Assembly (NCBI GenBank): GCA_936440205.1
Contig: OW387139.1
Span: 24,082,378 to 24,146,377 of the forward strand
DNA from: Lepidonotus clava
Lineage: Eukaryota > Annelida > Polychaeta > Phyllodocida > Polynoidae
DNA: 64,000 nucleotides
Direction of reading: 5' to 3'
How positions within the stretch are numbered: the first letter of the stretch is position 1; the number at the start of each line of letters is the position of its first letter. A model generated the notes under the pieces. That model was given only the letters and a program-made list of their open reading frames with translations. It searched no databases and was not told the origin of the DNA. A program made the translations under genes and the position numbers. Of the stretch, positions 57,601 to 62,789 are shown piece by piece.

Positions 57601-57785
57601 TAATTAAGCGCTTAATTCATCTTCTATCAAAATAACTTGATATTTCACTAGTACTTACACGTTTCTCCATTATCCTGGCTATCTCGCCGAGGGCCCTGTC
57701 GAGGGCCGAGATTCGGGTCTGTGCCCACGGGCCGCTGTCCTGGGCCGACAGGTACTTATTGAGATCCTTCACCACTTTCTGTAGC
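12461..57785 (-). CDS. SCAPER: SCAPER-like gene, C-terminal coding part (8 exons joined)
   Basis: Join of 57785-57659, 57321-57209, 53132-53009, 52561-52344, 52054-51908, 51670-51430, 45960-45811 and 12652-12461, read on the minus strand. Seen: every donor is GT and every acceptor AG, phases match at all seven junctions, and the total is 1,312 nt (1 + 437 codons) with no stop. Family knowledge: SCAPER is a ~1,400-residue ER and ribosome-associated protein first found as a cyclin A/Cdk2 partner. Later work reports that its C-terminal region is recruited through TTC5 to ribosomes translating tubulin and brings in CCR4-NOT to degrade tubulin mRNA. Human mutations cause retinal and ciliopathy-like disease. 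The zinc finger and cyclin-binding region lie N-terminal of this part. Missing: upstream exons and the last ~50 codons. Identification rests on remembered blocks such as QSGxxPTVLQxLC and LPFQYFSDP. Confidence 0.88.
12653..13720. other. start of the 33-kb intron, acceptor side
   Basis: AT-rich. Upstream of the exon 8 acceptor in the transcript sense; no gene or repeat recognised. Confidence 0.5.
13721..14170. promoter_or_regulatory. mixed GC/AT candidate regulatory block
   Basis: CpG-rich stretch (13740-13860) followed by CCAATTACC, GATTATTACC and CTTTAATATTAC words, then GC-rich sequence to 14100. Minus-strand 13765-13779 has a weak CTCF-like match (ACAGGGGGCAGC core). Confidence 0.3.
14171..14875. 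other. AT-rich intronic spacer
   Basis: Nothing recognised. Confidence 0.5.
14876..15450. promoter_or_regulatory. CpG-rich block
   Basis: Very CpG-rich at 15080-15260, with short palindromes (CGATCGATCG near 15132) and an interrupting CCCAATTATCCC word at 15174. ORFs crossing it on both strands are not protein-like. Confidence 0.35.
15560..15990. promoter_or_regulatory. homeodomain and G-quadruplex block
   Basis: GGTAATTAAAT near 15794 and GGTTAATTGC near 15810, then a quadruplex motif at 15821-15842 (four G-runs), then CTTAATTGGG, GGTAATCAG and GTTAATCAGG up to 15970. Five homeodomain-type cores bracket a GC-rich core, one of the better enhancer candidates by eye. Confidence 0.42.
15991..16740. 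repeat. spacer with two local tandem duplications
   Basis: TCATTAGCGATACGC at 16099-16113 and 16127-16141 (period 28). A second duplication of period 53 covers about 16430-16535: AGTAAACCATACACCTACAA starts at 16431 and again at 16484, with few differences. Both look like recent slippage or repair duplications. Confidence 0.7.
16741..17360. promoter_or_regulatory. mixed block with a DR1-like site and an exon-like ORF
   Basis: AGGTCA-A-AGGTGG at 16820-16832 resembles a DR1 nuclear-receptor site. TCACCTG words cluster near 17025-17040. A + strand ORF at 17130-17351 contains the protein-like stretch VPSEQLEKTLVLKLDYYKPE followed by ERQQR and a possible donor (AAAG|GTGTGT). I do not recognise it. 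Confidence 0.3.
17361..18230. other. intronic spacer
   Basis: AT-rich, with a short GC-rich patch at 17930-18060. No gene recognised. Confidence 0.45.
18231..18570. promoter_or_regulatory. block with RFX-type X-box
   Basis: GTTGCCATGGTTACC at 18328-18342 is a near-palindromic X-box word, followed by a G-rich stretch (18380-18450). A 14-of-15 match in reverse orientation lies at 31447-31461. Confidence 0.45.
18571..20780. other. intronic spacer, mostly featureless
   Basis: AT-rich with moderately GC-rich patches at 19460-19930 and 20210-20480. I see no coding, repeat or dense motif structure that I can support. Confidence 0.45.
20781..21420. promoter_or_regulatory. GC-rich block
   Basis: Strongly GC-rich from 20790 to 21260. 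The 156-residue + ORF (20782-21252) overlaps two other frames and minus-strand ORFs, so it reflects lack of stops in GC-rich DNA. No protein family recognised. Confidence 0.3.
21421..23199. other. AT-rich intronic spacer
   Basis: Nothing recognised apart from a short G-rich patch at 21995-22070. Confidence 0.45.
23200..23960. promoter_or_regulatory. moderately GC-rich block
   Basis: GC-rich with GTCACCTGGCC at about 23360, a 7-bp inverted pair GGCGTGA/TCACGCC near 23405-23430, and CCACATATTAATGG at 23430-23443. Overlapping ORFs on both strands (up to 143 residues) show no domain. Confidence 0.3.
23961..24535. other. AT-rich intronic spacer
   Basis: Nothing recognised. Confidence 0.5.
24536..25600. 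promoter_or_regulatory. two moderately GC-rich blocks
   Basis: 24536-25010 and 25330-25600 stand out from AT-rich surroundings. The first contains a repeated GACAATGG word (near 24590 and 24718) and GCCAAT. The region between them is AT-rich. Regulatory role is only inferred from texture. Confidence 0.25.
25601..26720. other. AT-rich intronic spacer
   Basis: ORFs at 26120-26464 on both strands lie in AT-rich DNA and have no recognised domain. An octamer word ATGCAAAT occurs near 26667. Confidence 0.45.
26721..27000. promoter_or_regulatory. GC-rich patch with G12 run
   Basis: A run of twelve G at 26768-26779, then AACCCGACCCG, a CAGGTGACC E-box near 26877 and GC-rich sequence to 26950. Confidence 0.35.
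27001..27781. other. AT-rich intronic spacer
   Basis: No gene recognised. It abuts the inverted-repeat element that starts at 27782. Confidence 0.5.
27782..28434. mobile_element. non-autonomous DNA transposon (MITE-like), 24-bp TIRs
   Basis: The left end 27782-27805 and the reverse complement of 28411-28434 match at 23 of 24 bases; both begin ACTTAAAGCAAACCACAA. The interior of about 605 bp has no transposase-like ORF. Two internal copies of GATGACATCA sit near 28005 and 28184. The flanks share CATC (27776-27779 and 28436-28439), which could be a short target-site duplication, but this is uncertain. Superfamily not assigned. The single TIR mismatch suggests a fairly young insertion. Confidence 0.75.
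28435..29505. other. intronic spacer
   Basis: AT-rich with a moderately GC-rich stretch at 28520-28780. No gene or repeat recognised. Confidence 0.45.
29506..30080. promoter_or_regulatory. GC-rich block with long but unconvincing ORF
   Basis: GC-rich and CpG-rich. The 188-residue + ORF 29512-30078 is Pro/Ser/Arg-rich with no domain, and minus-strand ORFs overlap it. Interspersed GCGCTAAATAATAG and CATTAGAATAATTTGCC words suggest a noncoding element instead. Confidence 0.3.
30368..30483 (+). other. orphan exon-like segment on the + strand
   Basis: Seen: a long pyrimidine tract ending TTCTTTTTGCAG at 30367, 116 nt open in one frame (starting NHKNRKSNSRKP, basic and Ser/Pro-rich), then CAA|GTAACT. 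Splice signals are good but the peptide matches nothing I know. It could be an exon of an antisense or intronic transcript, or chance. Confidence 0.25.
30484..31290. other. intronic spacer
   Basis: GTCACC-rich GC patch to 30650, AT-rich afterwards. No gene recognised. Confidence 0.45.
31291..31560. promoter_or_regulatory. block with RFX-type X-box
   Basis: GGTAACCATGGCGAC at 31447-31461 (reverse complement GTCGCCATGGTTACC), with related GGTAACCAC near 31386 and CATGGCGACAC near 31409. Repeated CATGGCGACAC words occur 44 bases apart. Confidence 0.45.
31980..32290 (+). repeat. tRNA-like SINE relic with 77-bp upstream duplication
   Basis: Box A-like TGGTGTAATGGCTAAG (32131-32146) and box B GGATTCGAATCC (32174-32185) at tRNA spacing, so RNA polymerase III promoter parts are present. 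The acceptor and anticodon arms do not pair, so it is not a working tRNA gene. Upstream, GAACCAGCAAA occurs at 32001 and 32078 in a diverged repeat of period 77. No flanking target duplication found. Confidence 0.5.
32341..32700. promoter_or_regulatory. nuclear-receptor half-site cluster and G13 run
   Basis: GGGTCA at 32478-32483, 32490-32495 and 32522-32527 plus AGGTCA at 32497-32502; the middle two form a DR1 (one-base spacer), the arrangement bound by RXR/HNF4-type receptors. A run of thirteen G follows at 32688-32700. Confidence 0.45.
32701..33379. promoter_or_regulatory. AT-rich spacer then GC-rich block
   Basis: 32701-32930 is AT-rich and empty. 32940-33360 is GC-rich with G-runs (33100-33200) adjoining the minisatellite. 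ORFs here are composition artefacts. Confidence 0.3.
33380..34330. repeat. minisatellite, ~100-bp unit, about ten copies
   Basis: The anchor GGGCTGGTTACTGGGACTG recurs with variation at about 33387, 33488, 33581, 33681, 33781, 33880, 33978, 34082, 34182 and 34279 (spacing 93-104). Units share GGGTAAGTGATG and GAGCTCTGAGGACAACACTG modules. Copies differ by substitutions and small indels, so the array is not freshly amplified. Minus-strand ORFs of 167 and 122 residues across it are by-products of the stop-poor repeat. Confidence 0.93.
34331..35540. other. intronic spacer
   Basis: Tail of the minisatellite (GATGGTTGGGTA twice at 34330-34355), then AT-rich sequence with nothing recognised. Confidence 0.45.
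35541..36080. promoter_or_regulatory. GC-rich candidate regulatory block
   Basis: CpG-rich core 35575-35900. The 117-residue + ORF has no domain. GGGATAATCGGCCCC (an Otx/Pitx-type GGATTA-like core) near 35985 lies at the edge. Confidence 0.3.
36081..37085. other. AT-rich intronic spacer
   Basis: A small GC-rich patch at 36580-36630; otherwise nothing recognised. Confidence 0.45.
37086..37850. promoter_or_regulatory. CpG-rich block with two GAGCWGCTC words
   Basis: GAGCAGCTC at 37502-37510 and GAGCTGCTC at 37768-37776. Perfect palindromes ACCAGTCGACTGGT (37374-37387) and GTATACGTATAC (37472-37483). CpG-rich stretches (37160-37280) alternate with TTAAAACAATCAGG and TTATTTCATTTGG. One of the most structured blocks in the 33-kb intron. 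Confidence 0.45.
37851..38359. other. AT-rich spacer with G10 run
   Basis: A run of ten G at 38231-38240; otherwise nothing recognised. Confidence 0.45.
38360..39120. promoter_or_regulatory. large GC-rich block
   Basis: The longest continuous GC-rich stretch in the 33-kb intron. The 204-residue + ORF (38245-38859) begins in AT-rich DNA, is dominated by Pro/Arg/Ala, and overlaps other frames, so I do not call it a gene. Confidence 0.3.
39121..42485. other. intronic spacer with G12 and C14 runs
   Basis: G12 at 39823-39834 and C14 at 40336-40349. A CCATGGCAACC RFX half-site at 40603-40613 and a two-mismatch CTCF-like site on the minus strand at 41441-41455. The remainder is AT-rich with no gene recognised. 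Confidence 0.4.
42486..43010. promoter_or_regulatory. block with consensus X-box
   Basis: GTTGTCATGGTAAC at 42688-42701 fits the RFX consensus RYYNYY-N2-RRNRAC at every position. It lies in GC-rich sequence next to a G-rich run (42655-42680) and CpG-rich sequence to 42790. Confidence 0.45.
43011..44149. other. AT-rich intronic spacer
   Basis: Nothing recognised. Confidence 0.5.
44150..44620. promoter_or_regulatory. TAATCC/Sox-type candidate enhancer
   Basis: TAATCC (Otx/Pitx/Goosecoid-type core) at 44209-44214 and 44307-44312, AACAATG near 44262, TTATTGAGC near 44372 and GATTGTTTTGTCC near 44540, all in moderately GC-rich sequence that differs sharply from its AT-rich flanks. It looks like a conserved noncoding element; alignment would be needed to show it. 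Confidence 0.42.
44621..45739. other. AT-rich intronic spacer
   Basis: Nothing recognised. Confidence 0.5.
45740..45761. repeat. C22 homopolymer beside the exon 7 donor
   Basis: Twenty-two consecutive C on the + strand, so G22 in the SCAPER transcript, 49-70 bases into the 33-kb intron. G-runs just inside introns are known splicing enhancers. Length is probably polymorphic and may be an assembly estimate. Confidence 0.9.
45811..45960 (-). CDS. SCAPER: SCAPER exon 7 of 8 visible
   Basis: 150 nt, exactly 50 codons, phase 0 at both ends: ATLGAEGTSLELRHIVAYLA to GYFTVLNQDNQ. Blocks GAEGxSLxxRH, LLHEVIxCVGYFTV and the ending DNQ are near-identical to what I recall of human SCAPER. Donor CAG|GTCAGT, acceptor TTTCAG|G. 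A run of 22 C on the + strand (G in the transcript) begins 49 bases into the downstream intron, at 45761-45740. It carries one GAGCAGCTC word by coding chance (45865-45873). The exon is separated from exon 8 by 33 kb. Confidence 0.95.
46382..46739 (-). mobile_element. tRNA-derived SINE with target-site duplication
   Basis: Read on the minus strand it starts near 46739 with a tRNA-like head: box A TGGTGAAGTGGTTAGAG and box B GGTTCGAGTC. A unique body follows, then a tail with CGCCATGATATAACC and a terminal (AACC)n. Flanks AAATATGCATGG (46370-46381) and AAATGTGCATGG (46740-46751) are a 12-bp target-site duplication with one mismatch. The tail resembles tails I associate with molluscan SINEs; family not named. 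A minus ORF inside is incidental. Confidence 0.85.
46752..47855. other. AT-rich intronic spacer
   Basis: Nothing recognised. 45961-46369, on the other side of the SINE, is likewise plain intron. Confidence 0.5.
47856..48370. promoter_or_regulatory. strong enhancer-like block, homeodomain plus GAGCAGCTC
   Basis: TAATTAATTGGTTAATTG at 47996-48013 packs three homeodomain cores. GAGCAGCTC at 48063-48071 is followed by TGATTAAGCC, and a (CCGAG)n microsatellite-like stretch lies at 47955-47975. CpG-rich sequence continues to 48180 and GTAATTATG follows near 48297. The combination makes it one of the best candidates for an Islet-type enhancer. Confidence 0.48.
48371..49360. promoter_or_regulatory. 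AT-rich spacer then GC-rich block
   Basis: 48371-48645 is AT-rich and empty. 48650-49350 is GC-rich; the 133-residue + ORF and overlapping minus-strand ORFs (up to 121 residues) have no domain. Confidence 0.3.
49361..50080. promoter_or_regulatory. enhancer-like block with palindromic AT core
   Basis: AATCCATTATATGGATT at 49394-49410 is a perfect inverted repeat (7-base arms, 3-base centre), followed by TTTTAATTGCAC and GCCAATATTTGGGCGG. CpG-rich sequence runs to 49860 and G-runs to 50010. The 133- and 123-residue ORFs lack domains. Confidence 0.4.
50081..51429. other. intronic spacer up to exon 6 donor
   Basis: AT-rich, with a G-rich patch (50400-50460) and GT-rich simple sequence at 50570-50610. 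No gene recognised. Confidence 0.45.
51430..51670 (-). CDS. SCAPER: SCAPER exon 6 of 8 visible
   Basis: 241 nt: one base plus 80 codons, NVNIFEEDQKVDD through ATVDLSMFQ. Acceptor CCTGTAG|A, donor CCAG|GTGAGG. The product has an acidic linker, then helices (TSQLLATFRVTDIVGIMSLL, GMLLHTG), a Gly/Pro-rich surface loop (GAPSRGDQAPPKLPP), and a helix ending LDLxxFQ-like (VDLSMFQ). In human SCAPER the equivalent segment (VLHMLYCVLFHG ... LHLPAFQ) has the same order, giving good support. A 76-residue ORF in another frame over the exon start is a shadow. The next intron is the first large one on the 3' side (5.5 kb). Confidence 0.92.
51908..52054 (-). CDS. SCAPER: SCAPER exon 5 of 8 visible
   Basis: 147 nt: one base, 48 codons, two bases. 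The product starts YIVSVGVVDRLAQYFTGVRG and runs through FLQHSLALLTSMIKLVSR. The YxVSVGxxDKL-type start, the acidic DDN and the FLQH block match what I remember of vertebrate SCAPER (YAVSVGIIDKL, FLQHAAGLL). Acceptor GTCGGCAG|C, donor CGCAG|GTGAGA. The split codon AG|A joins exon 6 as Arg. The longest minus-strand ORF over this interval (51884-52168) is in the wrong frame; the true frame follows from both splice phases. Flanking introns are 289 and 237 bp. Confidence 0.92.
52344..52561 (-). CDS. SCAPER: SCAPER exon 4 of 8 visible (Ser-rich loop)
   Basis: 218 nt: 72 codons plus two bases, phase 0 start MLIPDNFGQAS, donor TAG|GTCAGC. Layout by exon residue: 1-10 helix continuation; 11-24 a Gly/Ala/Pro-rich linker; 25-44 the helix LSTSLMQLIATILNCLAKNN; 45-67 a Ser-rich segment (SASDASAERMSSSGDSFSSR) that looks disordered and may be lineage-specific; 68-72 leads into exon 5 (NDII then S from the split codon AG|C). 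The non-canonical GTCAGC donor is the weakest of the set. A + strand ORF across the exon is a shadow. One GAGCTGCTC word falls here by coding chance (52383-52391). Confidence 0.86.
53009..53132 (-). CDS. SCAPER: SCAPER exon 3 of 8 visible (Cys-rich)
   Basis: 124 nt: one base plus 41 codons, beginning SLCHTCNVFRLACKG and ending LVDLLVHQLS. Acceptor TTTCCAG|G, donor AGT|GTGAGT. It carries four cysteines and two histidines in its first half (CHTC at residues 3-6, C13, C16, C20, H21). That spacing could suggest metal binding, but it is not the annotated SCAPER C2H2 finger, which lies further upstream. The second half (NKIGSLVDLLVHQL) is a clear amphipathic helix. A 65-residue + strand ORF over the same bases is a shadow. 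The 447-bp intron to exon 4 shows nothing else. Confidence 0.85.
53133..54469. other. intron 2-3, exon 3 side
   Basis: Low-complexity A-rich and C-rich tracts at 53316-53430, then a long AT-rich stretch with nothing recognised. Confidence 0.5.
54470..54900. promoter_or_regulatory. GAGCTGCTC cluster
   Basis: GAGTTGCTC at 54576-54584 (one mismatch) and exact GAGCTGCTC at 54618-54626, 54712-54720 and 54722-54730, the last two nearly abutting. Four sites lie in 155 bp of GC-rich sequence, the densest occurrence of this word in the window. CCCGTGTGTG also occurs twice, near 54730 and 54751. Confidence 0.5.
54901..56095. other. intronic spacer
   Basis: AT-rich; an octamer ATTTGCAT at 54995-55002 and a small GC-rich patch at 55170-55310. 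Nothing else recognised. Confidence 0.45.
56096..56600. promoter_or_regulatory. moderately GC-rich candidate element
   Basis: CpG-rich 56230-56370 with AAAGCTGCTCGCC near 56338 (related to GAGCTGCTC) and several ATTAAAG/ATTAA words. Texture as in the other candidate elements. Confidence 0.33.
56601..57208. other. intron next to exon 2 donor
   Basis: AT-rich; ATTGCCATGGTT at 56889-56900 is a partial X-box. Otherwise nothing. The 57322-57658 intron between exons 2 and 1 is also plain. Confidence 0.45.
57209..57321 (-). CDS. SCAPER: SCAPER exon 2 of 8 visible
   Basis: 113 nt: 37 codons plus two bases. It starts in phase 0 at AVADQTTFRLYGG after acceptor TTTTCAG and ends LPPVIPI plus AA at donor CAA|GTAAGT. 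The split codon AA|G gives Lys on joining to exon 3 (PVIPIK|SLC). It encodes a helix with the hydrophobic run SRILLVV, then a Pro-rich turn. It is too short for an ordinary ORF threshold and has no long ORF around it. The 4,076-bp intron to exon 3 holds GC-rich regulatory-like blocks. Confidence 0.82.
57659..57785 (-). CDS. SCAPER: SCAPER exon 1 of 8 visible
   Basis: 127 nt: one base completing a split codon, then 42 codons from LQKVVKDLNKYL to ARIMEKR. Acceptor TTCTGCAG|G and donor CGT|GTAAGT are both strong. The product is amphipathic and helical (LQKVVKDL, ALGEIARIMEK), as expected of the all-helical SCAPER C-terminal domain. The upstream exon must end with two bases of a split codon. I did not find it in 57786-64000, so that intron is at least 6.2 kb. 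Exon 2 follows after a 337-bp intron and continues in phase 0 (MEKR|AVADQ). This exon is less distinctive by itself than exons 7 and 8; its assignment comes from phase and position. Confidence 0.82.
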
Positions 57786-58735
57786 CTGCAGAATGACAAC
57801 AAATAACTGGTGAGTACATAGTAATAAGACAGATACGTGTTTTGAAGATCCTATTTCCGATAAGAAAAATCGTATTTTTCTGGAACGATTTCTATACTGT
57901 TTAAATACGGTTCCTGTGAGTGGAAGAAAGAAATGAGTTATAAATATTCTATGTAACAACAGGAAATACTTTGCATTGCATTTACAAGCATTACTGCCCT
58001 CAAAAAATATACTATCTCAGAACGAGAAGCGTCTTCAGGAGCTTCCGAAATAGGATGCACGTTTTCTGAAATCCCAAAGGATCTGTAGTACTAATGAAAG
58101 AAGAAGTTAAGCTATGGCATAAAATATTTTCAATGGGAAATAACAAGTGCTTTTATTAACAGGTGTACAATGGGCTTCCCTTAAAAAGTGGGCAGCTTTA
58201 CACCGAGACGGCGTTTTATGTTGTTTCTAAGGAAAGTCTTTCTTTGTCCGACGACCCAGTGTACATTACACGCGTTCAGTAATCCCGTTACAGAGCCCAG
58301 CGCTTCTTCCCGGCTGAAGCTCGACTTTTTTGTCCAGAATTATTGACGGTACCGCAAATACAACCGGCCTATGAGGTGCTATTGTATTTTCATCTCATTC
58401 TTTTCAATTACATGCGACCAGCAACTCTGTTTGTTTTTAAGACACACAGCTGCCCGAGCTGCCTGTGTAGAAAACAAAGCATTGCTGAGGATTAAGCAGT
58501 AGGATAAGGGAGGGGATGATATAGAGCGGGGGCCAAACAGTTCTTCATAGCTGTAGGGGCTATATAGTCTTCATAGTACTGGACTGAAATAGTACATATA
58601 GTTGTCTCTCATTACCATAAAGAATGTGCAAAAACGCGATTAGATCATTATCATGTTGACTGAAAGACCATCCTTCAAACAAATTGCTTCTAGAATGTCT
58701 AAATGACAATACAAAAACTGATTTTGGAGCTACAG
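57786..58735. other. intron upstream of exon 1
   Basis: AT-rich except 58190-58360, a moderately GC-rich patch. No upstream SCAPER exon recognised. Confidence 0.45.
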
Positions 58736-59070
58736 CCGGACACTTTTGTTTTCCTATTCCCACAGAAACTCCCGTAAGTCTGATCCCCCCACGGTAGACC
58801 TTGAATCCGTGACTGATCCAGTCGGCCATTGTCCTGCTTCCCTCGGGGCTGATACTCTACCTTAATTAGTTAACGTGGCCTAATTTCGGACTAATTGCCA
58901 GTCTTACACAACACGGAAGGCAGGCCGGATCCTATACTGAAACATACACTGCCTGTCGGGATCTAATTAGGGTTCGGTCACGGGCTTGGGTTTCGCAGGT
59001 TTTCAGACGGCCTTAAGGCTTCCTGTAGCACACGAGGGGAACAAGCCGGGTACAATGGCCCTTTTAATTC
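58736..59070. promoter_or_regulatory. TAATT-cluster candidate enhancer
   Basis: TTAATTAG at 58862-58869, CTAATTT at 58880-58886, CTAATTG at 58891-58897 and CTAATTAG at 58963-58970, four LIM/homeodomain-type cores in about 110 bp, flanked by GC-rich sequence. TAATTA/G is the class of core bound by LIM-homeodomain proteins such as Islet and Lhx. Confidence 0.45.
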
Positions 59071-60185
59071 ATTTAGATCTGAATCCAAGTAACTCCTGCG
59101 TCTAGACTTTAAAGCAGCGCTTGCTTCAAATATCAATGAGTTATACAATTGTAGAATTCCAGATACTGTCTTAACTTTATCCCTTCCTTCATGTGCAGCA
59201 TATTTCTGCATGTGTGGCTAGTATTTTATTCTGCATGACACGTCGATTTTTATTTCTCTTGGTCGTGTGCATATTGCACCACAACAAACCAGCCTTGATG
59301 AGGGAGGAAATCATGGTATAATGGTCACCTTCCATTCTAGACGCCCTTCCTGTACAATGAAAAGAATAGGAACTGGCGAGTAGCACGCCCATTGTCCCCG
59401 TGGAGACAGGAGCGCTGAAAATAGACCCCCTTTAGGAGCCCGTCTCCACGGCCGTGCTGGTTGAAGGACACCTGCAGCTTCCTCCGTGTGTAATAGAGCC
59501 CGGGCTTCCTGTGGGCTCCCGCCGGGATGGGGCCCGGCATGTCACCCTACTCCCCAGACGCTCCCATCTGTCCCTCCCCCTGTCCCACTCCCACCCCTCT
59601 ATTCTTCCCCTTCCCTCTCCTCGTTCCGCTGTCTCTCTCTCCCCCACTTCCGTCATGTGACCCTACGGACGCTAGGTGGCGCTGTCGATGCCCTTCCGGT
59701 GATACCGGATCACTGACCTACTTTCAGTGTAACGGGCACTCTCTACGTGTACTATATCATGTTTATATCATTGATAAGTGTATCAAAGAGTAAATAATTG
59801 AGATTTAATCGACAAAATAAGATATTAAGAAAATTGAGAATGTCACGTTTTCCATTGCAACAATTGTGCAAACCCGAACTAGTGGAAAGACCATATTGCT
59901 GATGTATTAATGGTTTCTGGTTCTTAACTGTCGTATACCAATACTTCGTCGTTTTAATTTCACCAATAATGCTATTGACATGCTATTAAAAAAGGGATTG
60001 AAAAAAGGTCATTTCTCTGGCTCGCCAATCGAATCTTTCCATTGTGGATTCTTAGGTAATTCCCTTCGCGCGAACAGCGAGGATAAGAATAATTTGGTTA
60101 CAGTTATAATAAGGAGGAGTTTCTTGTAATCCACACATTTCATTTTGTGTTGGCACGGCGACAGTGGAAATATCACTTCGTATTC
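59071..60185. other. spacer with GC/pyrimidine-rich patch and CTCF-like word
   Basis: 59380-59720 is GC-rich then pyrimidine-rich (59570-59650). ACGCTAGGTGGCGCT at 59669-59683 matches 13 of 15 CTCF consensus positions. The remainder is AT-rich with no gene. Confidence 0.35.
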
Positions 60186-60430
60186 ATCATCCAAGCCAGC
60201 AGAACGGCACGAGATCAATTAAAGTAATTACATCTCATTAAGGGAGAACAGGGAGATTTCACAACGCCCTCCACTGTCAGCAAAGGGAATCGTTGGCAAT
60301 GGGGAGTGTGGGCCGCCCGAAAAAGGCCTTAATGTAAGTGAGCTGAATATTGAAATCGCCACTTTAATTAGATTTTGTCTTTAAAAAGAGCTCAGTGTTA
60401 ACTAGAGTTGGCGGCATAGGAGCAATGCTA
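60186..60430. promoter_or_regulatory. homeodomain-rich candidate element
   Basis: CAATTAA (60216-60222), GTAATTAC (60224-60231) and TCATTAA (60235-60241) lie in 26 bp; TTTAATTAGA follows at 60363-60372. The tight spacing could allow cooperative homeodomain binding. Confidence 0.4.
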
Positions 60431-60999
60431 TGTAAAAGGCCAATGTAGTATTACTACTGTGGACCGCCGTATGCGTCATGTGTATCTATCAACGCAAATA
60501 GGTAAGGCTGGGAGATTAATTCTTCACATTGTATGCACCTGCACTTACTATTATACTAGGACAGTCGGTGTTCAGAATAGATATCTAAAGATCTTCTATG
60601 TAAAGGTTGTAGATACGGCATGTGTCTGAGGCTTTATTCCCATTTTAAACAAATCGATACATGCAGGCAGCTAGTTATATGAACAATACTCATGCGGCCC
60701 TACTGATAAACGACCAAATACACATACAGTTTTGTGTACACCAGCCTAACTAGTTTGACTGTCACGCCAGGACAATAGTAGCACTTACACAATCTATTTG
60801 ATGAACAACACGTTTTCATAAATTGAAGGGTTTTTTTTCCTTGTCTCAAACGTACAGCAATATTAACCTCGGAGTATAACGGATAAATTAGTGAATTCGT
60901 CTTATACACGAACATGTATTGTTCAACAACTATTATTTCTCATAAGTATTCCTTGTTTTATTACTTAATCGACTATGCCAGTTGATTTCCACACAAAAC
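60431..60999. other. AT-rich intronic spacer
   Basis: Nothing recognised. Confidence 0.5.
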
Positions 61000-61880
61000 A
61001 AGTCACTCCAAAATGTCTGCGCTCCCCGCTCTGTGTGTAAGCGGTCGGGGTGAGTAGTATATGGACTCGTCACCCTGCGGCGGGCCACATCATAAAGCCG
61101 CACCCATTGACTGGAGCTGTTTGTTTGGCCCTCATCAGACTGACCCCTGCCGCACCCCCTACTGGATCCCCCACTCGTCGGCCGGATAAGGATTAGGTCG
61201 GCGGCCCACTGATGGTCGACCGCCCGCCGCCCGCGCCCCATCGTCGGCCCATCTGGCTTTGTGTGGCGGCCACAATAACGTCTTGTGTCGCCGGGTGCGT
61301 CGGGCGGCAGGGCGCCGCTCCCCGCCGCGCCTCACGCGTGAAAACGCGTGTATTAATATGCTTTATTGCGCCCGCTAATCCTGTAATTGGCGGCCGGCCC
61401 CGCGCCGCGCACAGGCTTTGCCGACTAATCGTCGACGACCGCCGCCGCGCCGCGCACGCCCCTTGCCGCGCGCGTTGTTGACGGGGCGGTAAGCCGATAA
61501 CGCGCCTGATTCAATCACCTTCCTCCAGTAGGGCCGGTGGCGGGAGGACGGGCGCGGTCTGCTCGTGTCCTCTGTGCCCCGGCCGGCCGGCCGCAGGTCG
61601 CCGGGCGCCCAACGTACCGGGAGACGCCCCGACTAAGTCCGGCCCCCGGGGCGCTGCTGGAGGCGGCGCGGCCCGCGGGTAAGGACCAGGAGGGGCACAA
61701 CAATAGGCGCGTCGTGATCAGCGGATAATGGGGAAATATTAGGACAGCGGTCCGTGATTAGAGCCAATACCCGACCCGACGGGCAGCAGCGGGGGGCCAA
61801 ACAAATGACGGCACGGCCTCATAAACAGGCAGGGTGTAGGTATAGGGGGTTGTTAGAGGTGGGGGAGGGGACGTGGTGTC
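61000..61880. promoter_or_regulatory. densest CpG island of the window
   Basis: CpG-rich from 61180 to 61720, including GCCGCCGCGCCGCGC-type runs and GGCCGGCCGGCCG. AT cores GTATTAATATGC, GCTAATCCTGTAATTGG and GACTAATCGTC interrupt it, and ACGCGTG is repeated at 61334 and 61344. ORFs are artefacts. It could be an intronic promoter or an unmethylated developmental enhancer. Confidence 0.45.
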
Positions 61881-62789
61881 AAAGTTAAACCTTCTGCTGA
61901 TCAGTTCTTACCATATTACCCACAAAGGTGCAAAGAGCCATAGCTACATAGCTTCACTGCCCAATTAAAGCCTACGTGTAGTTCCGGTACATGTTTGAAT
62001 TATCAAGTACATGTAGTAGAATCCAGTCCATGTTGTCTTTCTAACTGCTTAACATAAAGATCTGGCATCTAATCAGCCGATTTCGAATTGTCGAACTTTA
62101 AAGTACTCAGTGTAGAAATCACAATAGTTTTACGATATCAGTATACTTGACCTCACTATGGTCATTGACTTCAATCTCCGACAATGACAACGACAATGAA
62201 ATGTATTCACAACCTCTTCATTGGAGGCATAGCGAGAAGCAGTCTAGAATGATTTAGCCGAGTCCATCACGCTAGTGTGATTATAGAATTTACAGCAAGT
62301 TGTGTTCCTTTGAAACAAGTTTGAAAACTAAAATCTAGTTTGAGGCAACACAGAATGCGAACTGGTCCGTCATATTGTTTATCTGGACACCGGGCTAACC
62401 ATCGTTCTGCGATTCAGAGGGGACAATATAACAAAGATCAGACTTCAGCAAGCTTATAACTAATCAGGCGCCTTACTGCACCAACCAACTCGGGGTCAAT
62501 AGGCAGCAAGGACCATGGGGGAGGTGGACGTGTAACACTAAGGGACTTGGGGATTCGGTAAACGTTTTTGTGTAACACTCTAAAGCGGGATGGATTGAAT
62601 ATCAAGTATCTCCATCAGCTCCTTTTGCCCCACTGCACCACGTAAGATGAAGTTAAATGCCAATATACGTGGAATATTGGAATGTGTACTCAAATGTCCT
62701 CGTTGCCTTCCCTATACAAGTATCTAAATTCTATGACAATCCACATCTTTTGTGAAGATATTATATTGCAATTTCAAACTTCTCCCTAT
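61881..62789. other. AT-rich intronic spacer
   Basis: Nothing recognised. Confidence 0.5.
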
